Shown: positions 1-12,400 of the stretch, piece after piece
Layout: every line of letters begins with the position of its first letter
Position numbering within the stretch: position 1 is the stretch's first letter
NCBI RefSeq assembly: GCF_019399895.1
Contig: NC_091882.1
Location: 3,348,001 to 3,412,000 of the forward strand
Direction: 5' to 3'
Source of the DNA: Cardiocondyla obscurior
Taxonomy: Eukaryota; Arthropoda; Insecta; Hymenoptera; Formicidae
DNA length: 64,000 nt
The notes under the pieces: model-generated
The model's database searches: none
Told to the model about the DNA's origin: nothing
Seen by the model: the letters and a program-made list of their open reading frames with translations, nothing else
Program-made: the position numbers and the translations under genes

Positions 1-212
1 TTGTAATTTTTAGTAATCTAGTTACCTTTTGTTGGAATGTTGCCTCAAAACAATGTGGAGAAATTAATTGGAATTGTTACGAAAATTAAACTACAGCAAA
101 AAAGCCGCGCATGATAAAAGTATTATCTACTTAGGTGTGCATCAATTTCACATGTTTTTTCTCATTCAATATGAAATGGCTATCAGCGTTTATTCTCTAA
201 TTTTATAATCCA

Positions 213-239
213 TCTCTCTCTCTCTCTCTTTCTTTCTCT
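213..239. repeat. (TC)n microsatellite
   Basis: About eight TC units followed by imperfect TTTC/TC. Confidence 0.9.
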
Positions 240-681
240 GTTGATTTGTGATAAATAAAAAAAACTATTTATACACCGCGTGTAACAAGTTAACTAACAA
301 AATTTGATAAAATAATTGAAATCCGTCGCAAAAAAAACAAAAAAAAGTGCACGGGCGAAATGAAAATTATTCCATTTTCTCGTCTTTTAGGATTTTGATA
401 ATGCTGTAGAGCTGTCGATACGGAAGATACTCGGTATTCAAAGCGGGATATCGCGAACATCCGTAGATCTGTCGAAACATTTTGACATTTTGCCGGATGA
501 TCGCGTCGAAAAGCCACGGGCCGCGTTGTCGAAACAAATAAATCATCAGTCGTGTCAGGATCTTGTCGGCGCGAATGAATGCCCCGTTCCAGCCGGGAAA
601 ATTTTCATTAAACGGCCGGTCGTTAAATAACGCCGCGAATATTGCAGAAAGAAAATATGTACATAAAAAGAGTGAGAAGAA

Positions 682-704
682 GGGGAGGGGCTGGGCGGGG
701 GGGG
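682..704 (+). other. G-quadruplex motif
   Basis: G-tracts of 4, 4, 3 and 8 are separated by A, CT and C. This fits the four-tract, short-loop pattern on the plus strand. Confidence 0.7.
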
Positions 705-1828
705 AGGAGATGCGCGTATGCGGGGGAGGCGCGAGCGGACGTGATAATTTATCGGCGTGTCGATGCACCGGCGCGACTGAATTAATAGTTTCATGGGGGT
801 GACAGACAGCTTGATAATAATTTATCGGCGCGTCTATGTAATTGCGATCGCGAGCCATCTGGGAGGGTCGGATTGATCGGCAACGATGTCATCGATAATC
901 GCCGCCGACGAAATGCATAATGATGCTGCCGAGGAAGTGCGGCCACGAAAATCGGCCCGCATGCATTTCCACGGCGTTTGCGTGCGCGTTTGCTAAACAT
1001 GTTTGTCAACACGCGTTCGATCACTGACCGGGAACCAGTCCGTGTGCTTTCGGTAATTAATGACGAGGCTAACGAACCGCCTATAGAAATATTTGCCGGC
1101 GTTGCACCTTCCCCCTCCCGCCGAGCTTTCATATGATTAGATACGCGATCTGAATGTCGCGAGTATTAATTTCGAACGCGCATGAGCTCTCCAGGTCGTT
1201 TTGCAGATATAGATCGCCTTTGTAAACCTTTCATTAGCGAGAGTACTCTGGAAAATAAGTTTCCGAGCAGCAGGATACGTTGCGCATCAAATTAAGAATT
1301 ATCGTAATTGCGATTAATTTAGTATTTTCTTACAGAGATTATACCCTTCTCCCAGATGTTTCTCAGCCTGATATCGATAAAATTGGATTTATCCACGCCC
1401 GGATACGACGCTTTTCTTTTTCTTTTTTTTTTATAATAAGCAATTTTAATTTGACTCGCAGATCTCATTACGAAATCGCGTTTGCCAAGCGCGAACTCGT
1501 CTTGGTACAGACTGTTATTATAGAAAGACGCGTTGCAGAAAGGAAACATGAAATTCTTTAATCGATTATTGGAAAAGTGTACAAAGAGGATATTCCATTA
1601 ATCGAGGCACTCTTGTGCAACCAAACGGCTCTCGCGGGGGCTACCGGGTCGATCCGAATAAAATGGATAAACACGGAACGGCGCCCTGCTTCTCTTCTTC
1701 ACCCTTATTTTCCTCCCCCATCCCCCCGTCTCTTTCTCTCTTTTCGGGGTTGATAGCCCGGCACCGGCGTGCCGTTTTAAGGGAATTGCTCCGTGTTTAA
1801 TCAGACATCGCCGGTTCTTGGGTTAAGG

Positions 1829-1874
1829 CATCGCCGTCGTCGTCGCCATCAAGACGACGACGACGACGGCGATG
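1829..1874. other. Perfect 17-bp hairpin built from CGT/ACG triplets
   Basis: The arm catcgccgtcgtcgtcg (1829-1845) is exactly complementary to 1858-1874, with a 12-nt loop. The arms are made of GTC/GAC triplets, so it may have arisen by triplet expansion in both orientations. No pre-miRNA-length extension of the stem was seen. Confidence 0.8.
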
Positions 1875-2886
1875 GCTCGGATGGCAACGCCTAATTCGCA
1901 GAATCCATTAGTCCGGGGAAAGAGCCCTCGCGGGCAATCACCCTCGCGCGTGTTTGGCCATCTCTGAGAGAGAGACGCTAGTGACGAGAGTAATAACGAT
2001 GGCACGACGATAATAGCCGGCGCCTTGACAGCATCATGACGCACGCGAACGTCGAAAGACGGAAAGTACGAAGTGAACAGGAAAATCGATTCATATTTGT
2101 GCACGGCTGCGTTCGGTGCCAATCAAATTTCATGGAATTTTATACGACAGTCTTATTTATTCAGAATGCGGTTAATACAAATCGAATATCGAACCGCTTA
2201 TTGGCTAAGCTTACTTACGTTTGTCGCATGCACTTACTTCGTCCGTAATAAAAATGTATTTACGTTGAAGGAGTAATATCGGACGAAAGTATTTGTATTT
2301 CGTATTATCGCGTGCGGCTCTGTACGTACGTAAGAAGTTACGTGCGACAATGTTACGATTCTTAAAACAAAAATATCGACGGCGGACTAGCTCGCGGAAT
2401 CAAAGTTTTGTCAGATCTCCGGAATACGAATTCCAAAGAACCGCCTTTTAGGATTATTTAAAGCGTCGAAGAGACGAGGCAGCCGAGAGAGTTACTTAAC
2501 ATGGAAGTCGTTGCCAGTCATTAACTTTAAACGAATGTAAGCCAGGGGGAGGAACTTGATCCAACATTGGAGCAGCTGCAAACGACTTATGTAATCACGT
2601 TTGTAGATTGCATCTCGCGCGGTAAAAAGAAACGCCAAGGTAAAATTTCGGCATACATTTTCTTGCACGAAAGCCTCCACCGAGCAAATGTATTTACGTA
2701 AACGTTAGTATACTCTTTTCGATCTTTTTTTCCGCGCAGTTGAAACATCACTGGACCGTCTTCGCGCTCGCTCGCGTCGTGGTACTGGATTAAGGAACGG
2801 TGCACAACGGTGTGGACGGCGCGCAAAACGTTACGATCCCTCAACCGTATTATTTTTACGGAATGTTGAGTACGAACGCGTCGTGC

Positions 2887-2907
2887 AAAAAAAAAAAAAA
2901 AAAAAAA
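2887..2907. repeat. A21 homopolymer
   Basis: Uninterrupted run of 21 A. No target-site duplication or element body was seen beside it. Confidence 0.85.
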
Positions 2908-5504
2908 CCTCACCGGGACATTTCGTGTAATCCGTCTCGGACTATCTTTTAATTCTAGCTGGGGTATTTCTGACATGCTGTTTTTATTTAGTTGTACGAC
3001 AAATTAGAAATTGTCGACGTTCCTCATTCATACGTTTCGAAAAGGTTAGAAATATTACAAGTAAAATTACAAGTGTTTATTAAACGAAGCTTTTGCGTAT
3101 GGAATTATATTTTTAATACGGGAAATTTAAAGAATTTTTAAATTTACTTCAACGGGATGGTAAACAGTTACACAATTTTCAGAATTAATAAAACTCAACT
3201 AACAAACTTTGAAACTAATTTTTTCTTGAAATTAAATTTTAATTTTATTATAAAATTCAGTAAAATAAATGTTTGATATTGTTTATGGATATGCAAACAT
3301 TTCGATGTTTTCTTTTGAATAGGAAGATGAAACGCTACACCGAAATTAATTTAAATAATTGTTACGGCGAGATAATAATTCGAAAGAACCGATTATTTTA
3401 TTTTTCTAAAATTTTTTTTCTTTTTTTTTTAATATAAAATTAATTAATAACAAATTAGGTATTTAGAAGATTACCTTTTAAATTTGCGACAAAATCTTCG
3501 AGCAAACTTTCCCTGTGATAATAATAATTCCCAGCAAATGGGTGTCTTGAAGCACTAATTTGTCGCAGTTTCGCACATTATTTAGTCGACGGATTTTATC
3601 ACCGCGAGTTATTAGACTCACAGTTTTATCACGAGCCGCGTCGCTCGCCAACGGAAATATGCCGCACGATATCTCGCCCGACGAGAAATATGCGTCACGA
3701 AACGAAAGTTCCATTTACACGCGCGCGGCATGCAGTGAATTATTATTTTTCGACCGGCCGGAAATTTCTCATTGTCGGCGTTTCACAGCCGCTTTTTGAA
3801 TGTCGTCAGTCTCGTTATTCGACTTGACAACGAAAAATGCAAAATCCAATGTGTCTCGCAACTTTTTTTTTTGTACCCTTTTTTTTTGCTCTACATATTT
3901 ATTTAAAAAAATTCTTTTTTTTCTTTCACTTTTATTAACGATATAATAAAATACGTAAAAGTAATCAACGCTTCGCGTGTGTATGCACGTATTTATGCTC
4001 GGAGTATATTATTACCGTGGAAACCATTGCCGCTGGCGTTTTTCGGTTTAACGATACGTGAAATTGCCGAAGACCAATTAATTTTTTTTTTTTTTTGGCA
4101 TTATTAAATTGCGTCTATTTAATTTTTAATGCACTTTGCATAACTCGATGAATTTTATAGATTCCGGTGTTGTTCATTTTATTACGAAGAGCACGGGGCC
4201 TTTGTTCCGATCGCGTAATTTTATACGATAGTGATGACAATCATGAGACATTAATCGGCCGCATTAATAATTTCAATACTGCGTTATAACACGTGGGGAA
4301 TTCGATCGTGAGCCGTCGCACAAAGAGCGAGAGAGGAATTTGTTAGAAATAAAATTATATCGCGACGGCACGCACAGTATCATGTTGCGCGATACGCGGG
4401 GAAAATCCGAAAAATTATCCAAGACAAATGCAGCGAAAATTAATGGGACACGAGAAAATTGTGTAAAATAATAATCGCGCGCGCGTTTACGAAACAAATA
4501 AAAGAAAAAAAAAAAAAAGAAAATCTCGGCTCTATTGGACACCTGCATCAAAAATCGCTCACGAACAACGAGGTATCCATTACACGCTTTACAATTAAAA
4601 GCTCATTCCCCGCGGAGCTTATTTGACGAGAAAGCACGCGGAATGAAAGCGGGCGTCGCGCAATTTGCGCGCAGTAAAATTTATTACGCGAGCTTTCTAC
4701 TAAAAGTTTCCCCAGCAGGCATATTTAATTGCGAATACTTGAACAGCATTGTGGAAACGAGTAGCGCTAAGTGATAGCAGCTTGAATCAAATGACATTTA
4801 TATGAAGGAAACGAGATTTTCTTTTTACCTTCTACGGATTCAAAGGGATTTTCGAAAGTGCTCATGCCGAAGTCGCTCCTTGTCGAACGCATTTATAGCA
4901 GTGGGAAAGAAAAAAAAGGGGAGGGGGAGGGGGAAAAAAAAATTGTATTAGACCTTTGGACAATTTTTAGCGTCGATAACTTGACGATAAACAAGAGCAA
5001 CGAAAGCGAAAGGGTCGACGAAGGCACTCGCTGCGATTCCGCGTGCCTTATAAATTCTACTCGAGGCGATTTCTCTCTATCGGCTTCACCAGTCACTAAG
5101 TTTTATCGAGTCGGCAGCGGCGTCTAAGCTGCATTTACCTACTTCAACCGTTTACGACAGCAATAATCTGAAAGGCTCTCGATGCCAGTGGCTATTTATC
5201 TCGTCGCTAGTCTGGGCAGGTTTCCTGGAGATATTACCGTTATTGCGTCGGCCAGAAGGACGAATGCGAGTCGTCGATGCACACGTGTGCTTTCCTACGT
5301 CCGCTTTTAACGCAGATGGACACGAAGAAGAAAGAGCGCAGCGTGAAGAAGCGACGCGAATTTATTCCGCCTCTTGGATGCTTCCGCGCAAATAAAACGA
5401 CCGGGCGTTCGTCTTGCGAATAAAACGCGCGTTTCTTTACATTAAGACGGGGAAAATACGGGAATATAATTGCCTCCCTCGCATCTGTTTCCTCTCAAAA
5501 GACA

Positions 5505-5560
5505 AGAAAAAAAAGAAAAAGAAAGAAAGAAAGAGAAAGGATAAAAAAAGAAAAAAAAAA
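5505..5560. repeat. Purine tract with GAAA repeats
   Basis: Almost pure A/G over about 56 nt, including four GAAA units. Confidence 0.85.
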
Positions 5561-6041
5561 TCGTGGCAAGTGGTATCGTCTTAAAGATTCCGTCGACGTT
5601 TCCGAAATGCGCGGAGGAGCATTCCGTGTTGCTCGAATTCCCGTCGTCGTCTTATAATTTTCAATTAACGCGCTTCTCGTTGAGCATAACGGCGAAACGG
5701 TCTTTTACTTCGGTCGATAACGGGCTGCGATTATATTTATGCGGCATGTCGGCCCCGCGGTGGAGTTTTATTTCGCTTTTTCGGTCAGCTAACTAGCGGA
5801 TGACTCCATGACGGTGAAACATCGTTAACCGCGTGATACCGCACAAATGTATTTAACATGTGCGAGGTAAAGCCTTGTGGAAACCTTTCTTGCTTGGCGA
5901 GCGAGTGTACCGGGGTAACTGAAGACACAGGGCGAGCTCTCCCCGAGCGAGCGGATACCGTGCTGCGGTTTTGTCTGTACACAAACGTCGGTGTGTGCAC
6001 ACATTTGCGCTCTTGTGTACGTACGTGGAAAGACGGAAGGG

Positions 6042-6059
6042 CTCTCTCTCTCTCTCTCT
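6042..6059. repeat. (CT)n microsatellite
   Basis: Nine CT units. Confidence 0.9.
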
Positions 6060-6277
6060 TTCGCGCTCTGCCTCTCTGTGCCCTTTCGCTTACCCATCCG
6101 TGTCTCCGTTACGATAGTAAGAAGAAGTTAATCCCGGCCCTTTCACGGGGATCGTAACAGCGACATTGCACAAAGGGACGGAATGCGCTACGCAAATTGC
6201 GTCTTACCTACAGCGTAACGAACAATTACGCTCTGCAAACGGGCGAGATATATATATCCTGTCAAAATTTCAGTTTA

Positions 6278-6306
6278 CTCTCTTTCTCTTTCTCTCTCTC
6301 TCTCTC
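6278..6306. repeat. (CT)n/CTTT microsatellite
   Basis: CT units interrupted by TTT. Confidence 0.85.
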
Positions 6307-6475
6307 GCGAACACGAGGGACATCGATTTTGACGGAATTAACGAATCAGTTCATAAATCGGGACGTGCTCGCGCAATTTATAAGACACATCCGTCGCAAT
6401 TAATCTTTCCGATAAAGTATAAAATTGTTTATTTTAATTAAGAATAAAATTAATTAAATATATGTTTATGTATTC

Positions 6476-6496
6476 TTTTTTTTTTTTTTTTTTTTT
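6476..6496. repeat. T21 homopolymer
   Basis: Uninterrupted run of 21 T. Confidence 0.85.
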
Positions 6497-7870
6497 CGCG
6501 AAAGAATATAAGTAATCTTATTTTTGTTTCAGTTGTCTATTGATTTTCGAAATTATATTTTTAGTTATCGCTACGCATTGCAGTTTAAACTATATTGTAG
6601 ACCGATTCGAAAATTGCTTCTTAATTAATCGCCACGATCTTATGCTGCATGCGTGGGATGCGCAGCAGCGTAATCCGACTACAGAAACCGGAATTTCGAA
6701 AATTCCTTACGCTAAGACATTGTCGGAATTTTCGCCGGTAAACTCCGGTCGAAGTTTTTTTTTCTTTCTTTTTTTTTCCCTTTTTTTTTTTTACATTCCG
6801 GGAACGTGGCCGGCGCACAACCGAGACTAGCTGAACACCTACCTCACGAGGATTTGATTTTAATTTTTCCTGAACCTTGCCCCGTCTCACTTCCTGTTTT
6901 TTTTTTATCTCTCTTTACCCTTGTACTCGTTCTCCCGTTATTGTTTTCGACCGGGTTGCGCGGAAAACAGAAGGTACGACATTAACGTTGGAAAAGTATG
7001 TTAAAAAGCGAAGGAAACGATAAGAAAAGAACGTGGAAAAACGGAAAATACCGAGAGAGCTGGAAGTCAACGTGCAAAACGGAGATTCACGCGTGCTCGT
7101 ATACACGCGAAACCGTACACACACGGTCCGCATTCGCGCATATTTTCCGCTCGCGAATCTACATGAGTAACGGCACCGAAATTTTGGGCGTTCCGTGTCG
7201 TCATAAATTCCGCGAAGAAGCGCGCTTTCCAGATACTGCGACGTGTATCCCGTTTTTCGTTCAAGCCGGCCGTTCGCGTTTTCGTCGAGCGTACGTCGAT
7301 ACGACATTTGAAATTGATATTCGTAAAAAAAAAAAAGGAGAGGGAGGGACGAAAGATACGCTGCAACTCTCGTCATTCTCTTTTTGCGACAAGATCAGCA
7401 ATTACGTACCTACAGCAATACTTATTTCCCTGCATATTGAAAAATTTTCCTAACGAATCTCCGTAGCAAAATAATTTCCGACATATGTCTGCAAAGCACA
7501 TCGTATTTGTTCTCATTAATTCTAGCGTTAATTGATTATGCAATTTATGCTTTGAATTAACGCACAACGATAACCGATGGTTAAATTTAAAATGTACAAT
7601 TCAATGCGTCTTAGCGTACAGAACTGCGGAGGATTGATTACGAAGGTTTCTTTCGCATGGCGAATCGATCGAGAACGCGCTCTAATAATGATATCTCGGT
7701 AATAAATAATTCGATCAGCGTGAATGCAAAAAGATCGAACTTAACCCTGTGTCGTGTAAATTGAGAAATAAAACACGTTGAAAGGGCGCGTTTCTTTCCC
7801 TACGCGATGAGAGTGAAAATTTCATCGGGAAGGCAGGACCGATGGAGCGTCATTAATGCGATGACGTGGT

Positions 7871-7895
7871 CGATTTTTCCCGATGGGAAAAATCG
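7871..7895. other. Perfect 11-bp hairpin with 3-nt loop
   Basis: The arm cgatttttccc pairs with gggaaaaatcg across loop gat. The stem is perfect and short, so it could form a tight cruciform or an RNA hairpin in the intron. Confidence 0.8.
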
Positions 7896-9343
7896 GGTGT
7901 ACGCGACCTCGCCTTCTCATGCCCTCGGAGGGAAATACGCGCGAAATAAGAAAGCATTTGCGCCAACTCCTTCGCGGCGACGCGGCGATATTTGATTGTC
8001 ATGGAAATTTTACGAGGCGGGGATTAATGCTTGGAACAGTCGCGAGCGTTTAGTCACCGAAATTCAGCGCAGTATCGCAATTTGCATTAAATCAATTTCC
8101 CCGCGACGAGAAATCGTCGTCGCGTCGCCACGAACCGCGCTTATTTCCACGCTGTCTCTCGGCGATATTCTAATTTTAACGATTCTAATCGACGGGAGTC
8201 GTGACGTGATCGATTTCACGAAGGGCACTTGAGAAAGGGCGTTTCCGCAGCAACCGCGTGTACAAATCGTAAAAGGAATCGTAAAATTCGAGGTGATTCG
8301 GGGGCTGTAAAAAGTGCGGAAAAAAAATTACGGGCTCCGTACGCGGTGACTTCGAATGATAACTTATACGAGAAAGAGCATCGAAAATAATAATCCAAAA
8401 TGGCACTACCGCAGGCCGTAATTTTTAGACTTCGGGCTTTCACGCGAGCGCGACCGCATGCGCCAGAACAAATACGGTCACATTTCTGGAAACGAAAACG
8501 CACGTATTTATTTTAACGTTTCATGCGTCCATTGTTCCTGTTTGAAAAATGCACAGTCTCGCTGTTACGATAAACGCACGCTTTGCTGGGCTGTTCGCTA
8601 CCGTGTTTAAAGTCTCGTAAACAGCACGAGCTGCTAGTTATGTGAGACAATAAAACAAAAAATGCAACATGACCGCAATTTTCCTGTCGCAGAGAAAGAA
8701 AGAGAGAGAGAGACGGAAAAGTAAAAAAAAAAAAAAAAAACAATTTGAGAAACACTGGAACGTTATGAAATTATTTATCCTCTGTATTTCTCACGTAACA
8801 ATTCGTCCTACTTGCGATCCGTAATGAGATGTTACAAGCAAAAACCGATGATTTATATTTAAAAATGCGAAGCAGGCATAAATCAACGTGATAAATTAAC
8901 GGCGATATTGCGGTATAAAGTTCGGCACGAATTAAAATGATGTATTATATACTAAGTTTAGTTATATTTATTCTGATTTGAAGCGCATTAAATGTAATTA
9001 GTCGCCAGAATTACTTATTAATGATAATTATTCATTTATGTAATATCTCTAATCTAATATTTCCAAATCCGTTTTGCATCAATTATTAACGCAAATAATT
9101 GCATATAATTCCATTATAATTTTGTACTTTCTCGTGTGGCGCATTTAACGCGGATATGCCCGAAATTTGTGTTGAAAATCGCGATTAATCAATCGCGAGA
9201 AATGGTAGCGTGAAAAAACTGTTGAAAATTTCGACCCCGCCGGATTCGCCTTGAAGACGCGAGGCGAGCCTCGGCGGCGACTCGCGATAAATCAGTATCC
9301 CGTGCGAGCAACGAAGACGAATGACTACTATTCGCAATTGCAG

Positions 9344-9467
9344 GACGGCGTGAGTCTGCAATTCACGCCGACGGTCGAGGACGAGGGGAAGTTCCTGGTG
9401 TGTCGTGCCGAGAATCCGAAGCTGCCGGAAGCCGGTATCGAGGACCGATGGAAGCTGAGTGTGCACT
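9344..9467 (+). CDS. Sidestep-family exon: C-terminal half of Ig3
   Basis: A 124-nt exon starts with codon GAC after the acceptor ttcgcaattgcag and ends GTGCACT before the donor GTAAGT, leaving phase 1. It encodes 41 residues: DGVSLQFTPT, then the Ig F-strand motif DEGKFLVCRAENP, then AGIEDRWKLSVH. This is the usual end of the third Ig domain in Sidestep proteins. Its single Cys20 must pair with a cysteine encoded upstream of the window. The frame is open back to 9209, but the residues before GAC do not look like the family, so the acceptor at 9342-9343 was preferred. The pyrimidine tract is weak, which makes the 5' edge the least certain boundary of the gene. Confidence 0.87.
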
Positions 9468-12400
9468 GTAAGTACCGGATCGAATGATGGTCGATAATAC
9501 GACGGTGACTCTCATATTCGCGCAATGTCGCTGCGTCACGATACGAATAACGCGCCCCCCGCGGCAACCAGACGTGTACATATATGTAGTACGTATATCG
9601 CAAGAGCCACGTTACGCAATACCATGTTAAAAAAAAAAAAAAATTATCGGTTTACTTCGATGGCGGCGAATGTGGAATCAATAACACACGTGTGTTACAT
9701 TTCGGCGTGCTCGCGAAAAACGTCCACGCTTTGTTTTTTTTTTTTTCTTTTTTTTTACATAGCTTTTCACGTTAATTGGAATTTCGAAATTTTCACGAGA
9801 ATTAGTCCGCGTCGTTGGTAGGAAAATTAAAAATCCTTTTGCGTGTTCGCAATGCAGTTTGATAATTAAGGGAGAGAATTTCGCAAGAATGAGCTTTTCT
9901 TTATGCTCGATATAGGCGCGTGTAATTTTTTTTTCTTTCTTTTTTTTTTTTTTTTTTTTTTGAAATACCGATCGGCGTAATGATTCTTTTCCGGGCCGTC
10001 ACGCGGGGAAGAAGAATGAATCCGATTATATCGATAAATTCCTGAAAACCAGCGCGAGACCTTCAGGACAAAGGCCTCGAGCAGGCGATCGGAATTTCAT
10101 TCGAACGAGTTCGAATAACAGGCGCCTTACGAGATCCTTTTCAGACGAGAACGCTCTATGTAAGTCTCTTTAAAGTCTTTGGTCATCCTTGAAGGAGAAT
10201 AATACTCATAACGCAAATATATATCTTTTTCTCTATTTCAATACGAAAAAAAAATTATACCGAATTCGAACGAATGATGCAATTTTGTAAAATTACATCT
10301 AAATCATCTTTAATGATTTTTACATATTATTTTAATACACATTCGATTATTTATATTATGTGCATTATTACGTAATTTAATAGAAACGTTTAAATTATAA
10401 ATTAAATTAAATAATTATTAAAAGATTATCCGTACGCGTTTTTATTTAATCACCAGTAGCGGCCCAGTAGATTATTCGTTATTGTTTTCTCTTTACGTAT
10501 TACACGAACGTTATTTATCCGTATATCGAACGTATTACAAAATGACCGAGTAGAAATATACGCGTCCCGCGAAATTAGCTGAATCAACTCCCAGCGGAAA
10601 AACGCTACTATTTACGATACCGAAATCACGGTAATAACCAGGCGAAAAATTAAGTCCGTGTAATTAGCCAACAAATTTAAATATCCCTGGGATGAGAGGG
10701 GAGGGGGGGGAGGGAATTGCGATAACAGGTTCATTATCCATTAAAAAGTTAGTTGGGCATAGCGCAGGGCTATCAGATAACATCGGGCCAAGCTGTAAAC
10801 GTTATTAAACGTTAATAAACGTTAAGCGGTATTACAAAACAACACGGTGTAATGAACGTTCGCAAACGTGTGGTAAAAGCATTATAGCACGCCATAAATA
10901 ATTGCTTAATTATTATCTCCTTTGCTTTTAAAACTTGCGCGGGGAAAATTGAGATGATAATATAAATTTTAAATAACAAGTAATTTTCTCTCATTTTGCA
11001 ACTTTTGCATGCGAAAAAAAAAATCGTATTTTTAATTCTTTGAATTCCGGTCCAATTTATCGATTCTTTAGCTCTACATTTTTCTTTCTGCTTTTAAGAG
11101 CAATGTGCGAATTGAATTAATCGCTAAACAAAGGAGATCGAAATTATAGTTTGCAATACGTTCTCGGTTTTCTCATTTATATTCGCGCGCGAAAATTATA
11201 CGAATGCTTAAAAACCGAATGTCTCGAATAGGGGCGGCATTCGCTGTTCGCTCTGCATGTAACAGCTCTCCTTGCTGTTGCTGAGTGCAAATTGGAGCAA
11301 CTGAGGCTAAACTTTGCACAGTGTAATTGCTTGCGTTGACCACGCGGCGTGGATGTAAACAGCCGGAAATAACTGTAGTTGATACTTTCGTCGTTACAAG
11401 ATCGCTGGTACGAGGGTGACGTTGCTGGCAGAACCAATAACAGGTGCCAGAAATTGTCGCAACGACATTTTTACGTGACAGTTTTAGAAACTGCTTTATT
11501 TCGCGGACAAAATCAAACTTTTAAGAACCGACCCGATTATTAAATCATACATGCGTATTTTGTCATTATTTCTAAACAAAAGCAATAGGTGTATCTAAGT
11601 CTCATTGATGTTGATCGAAAACATCGCGCGATCGCAATCGAGAAAAATATGATTAATTACTCATCCGGCGAGTTCGTCGAGTAATATCGGCAATCACATT
11701 TTCCGAAAGTTAACGTATATTAGCGAGACATCGTTTCCGCTGGTGATCGTTTAGACGTCGACGGGGCCCGTGCTCAAGGGTCCGAAACGTTCCTTTGAAC
11801 CGTGACGTAACAATTTGGATTGGTTCTGCCAGTCTGAAGTGTCCTTGCGCGAGCGTAAAGGGACGTTAATTCGATTCTGATAGCTTGCGCGATGCATGGA
11901 TGCGCCAGCGAGAGAGCAAACGCAAAAGTAACGCGCTTACTTAAGCGATACGGATTCGAAAGTAAAGGGACAAAAGTGAAAAAGCCTTTACAACGTAACG
12001 TCCTCGTGTGACAAGACTCTTTTCGTTCGTGCCGTCAAAGTCTCAGGATTTCATCTCGTATCAAAAAAAAAAAAAATAAAAAAAAACCGTGTCGAGTCGT
12101 AGAGAACGATCTTTTATTTTATTTTCGACATAAATATTTAAAAATTGAATAAAACCAATGTCGATCAACTAGCTAATTAACGAACTCAATTTTACGGTAA
12201 ATTATCTCGCTCGAAAAGAAGAAATGTCAATTAAATCGATCATAACAAATTACACTGAACACGTCGGCAATAATTTTTCTCCCGATTTACTCTAATACTA
12301 TTCTAAGAAAATATCTTGAAAAAAAAAAAATGTTTACTTCCCTCCCGATCTTATCTCCAACCGCGAAAGCTCGTTCGCGCGCGATGATACAAAAGGGTGA

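Larger units (their letters stand above)
1..9343 (+). other. Intron upstream of the first visible exon
   Basis: No exon of the Sidestep-family gene was recognised here on inspection. Ig1, Ig2 and the first half of Ig3 are expected further upstream. The stretch holds (CT)n runs near 213-239, 6042-6059 and 6278-6306, and a G-rich run at 682-704. It also has hairpins at 1829-1874 and 7871-7895, an A21 tract at 2887-2907, a purine tract at 5505-5560 and a T21 tract at 6476-6496. The remainder alternates between AT-rich stretches and moderately CpG-rich stretches with no clear coding signal. Confidence 0.7.

Noticed and set aside
9209..9343. Extension of the Ig3 exon upstream in the same open frame
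   Set aside because: The residues do not match the expected Ig3 C-strand region (no WW or GSRPP-type motif), and a CAG acceptor at 9341-9343 gives the expected domain fragment.
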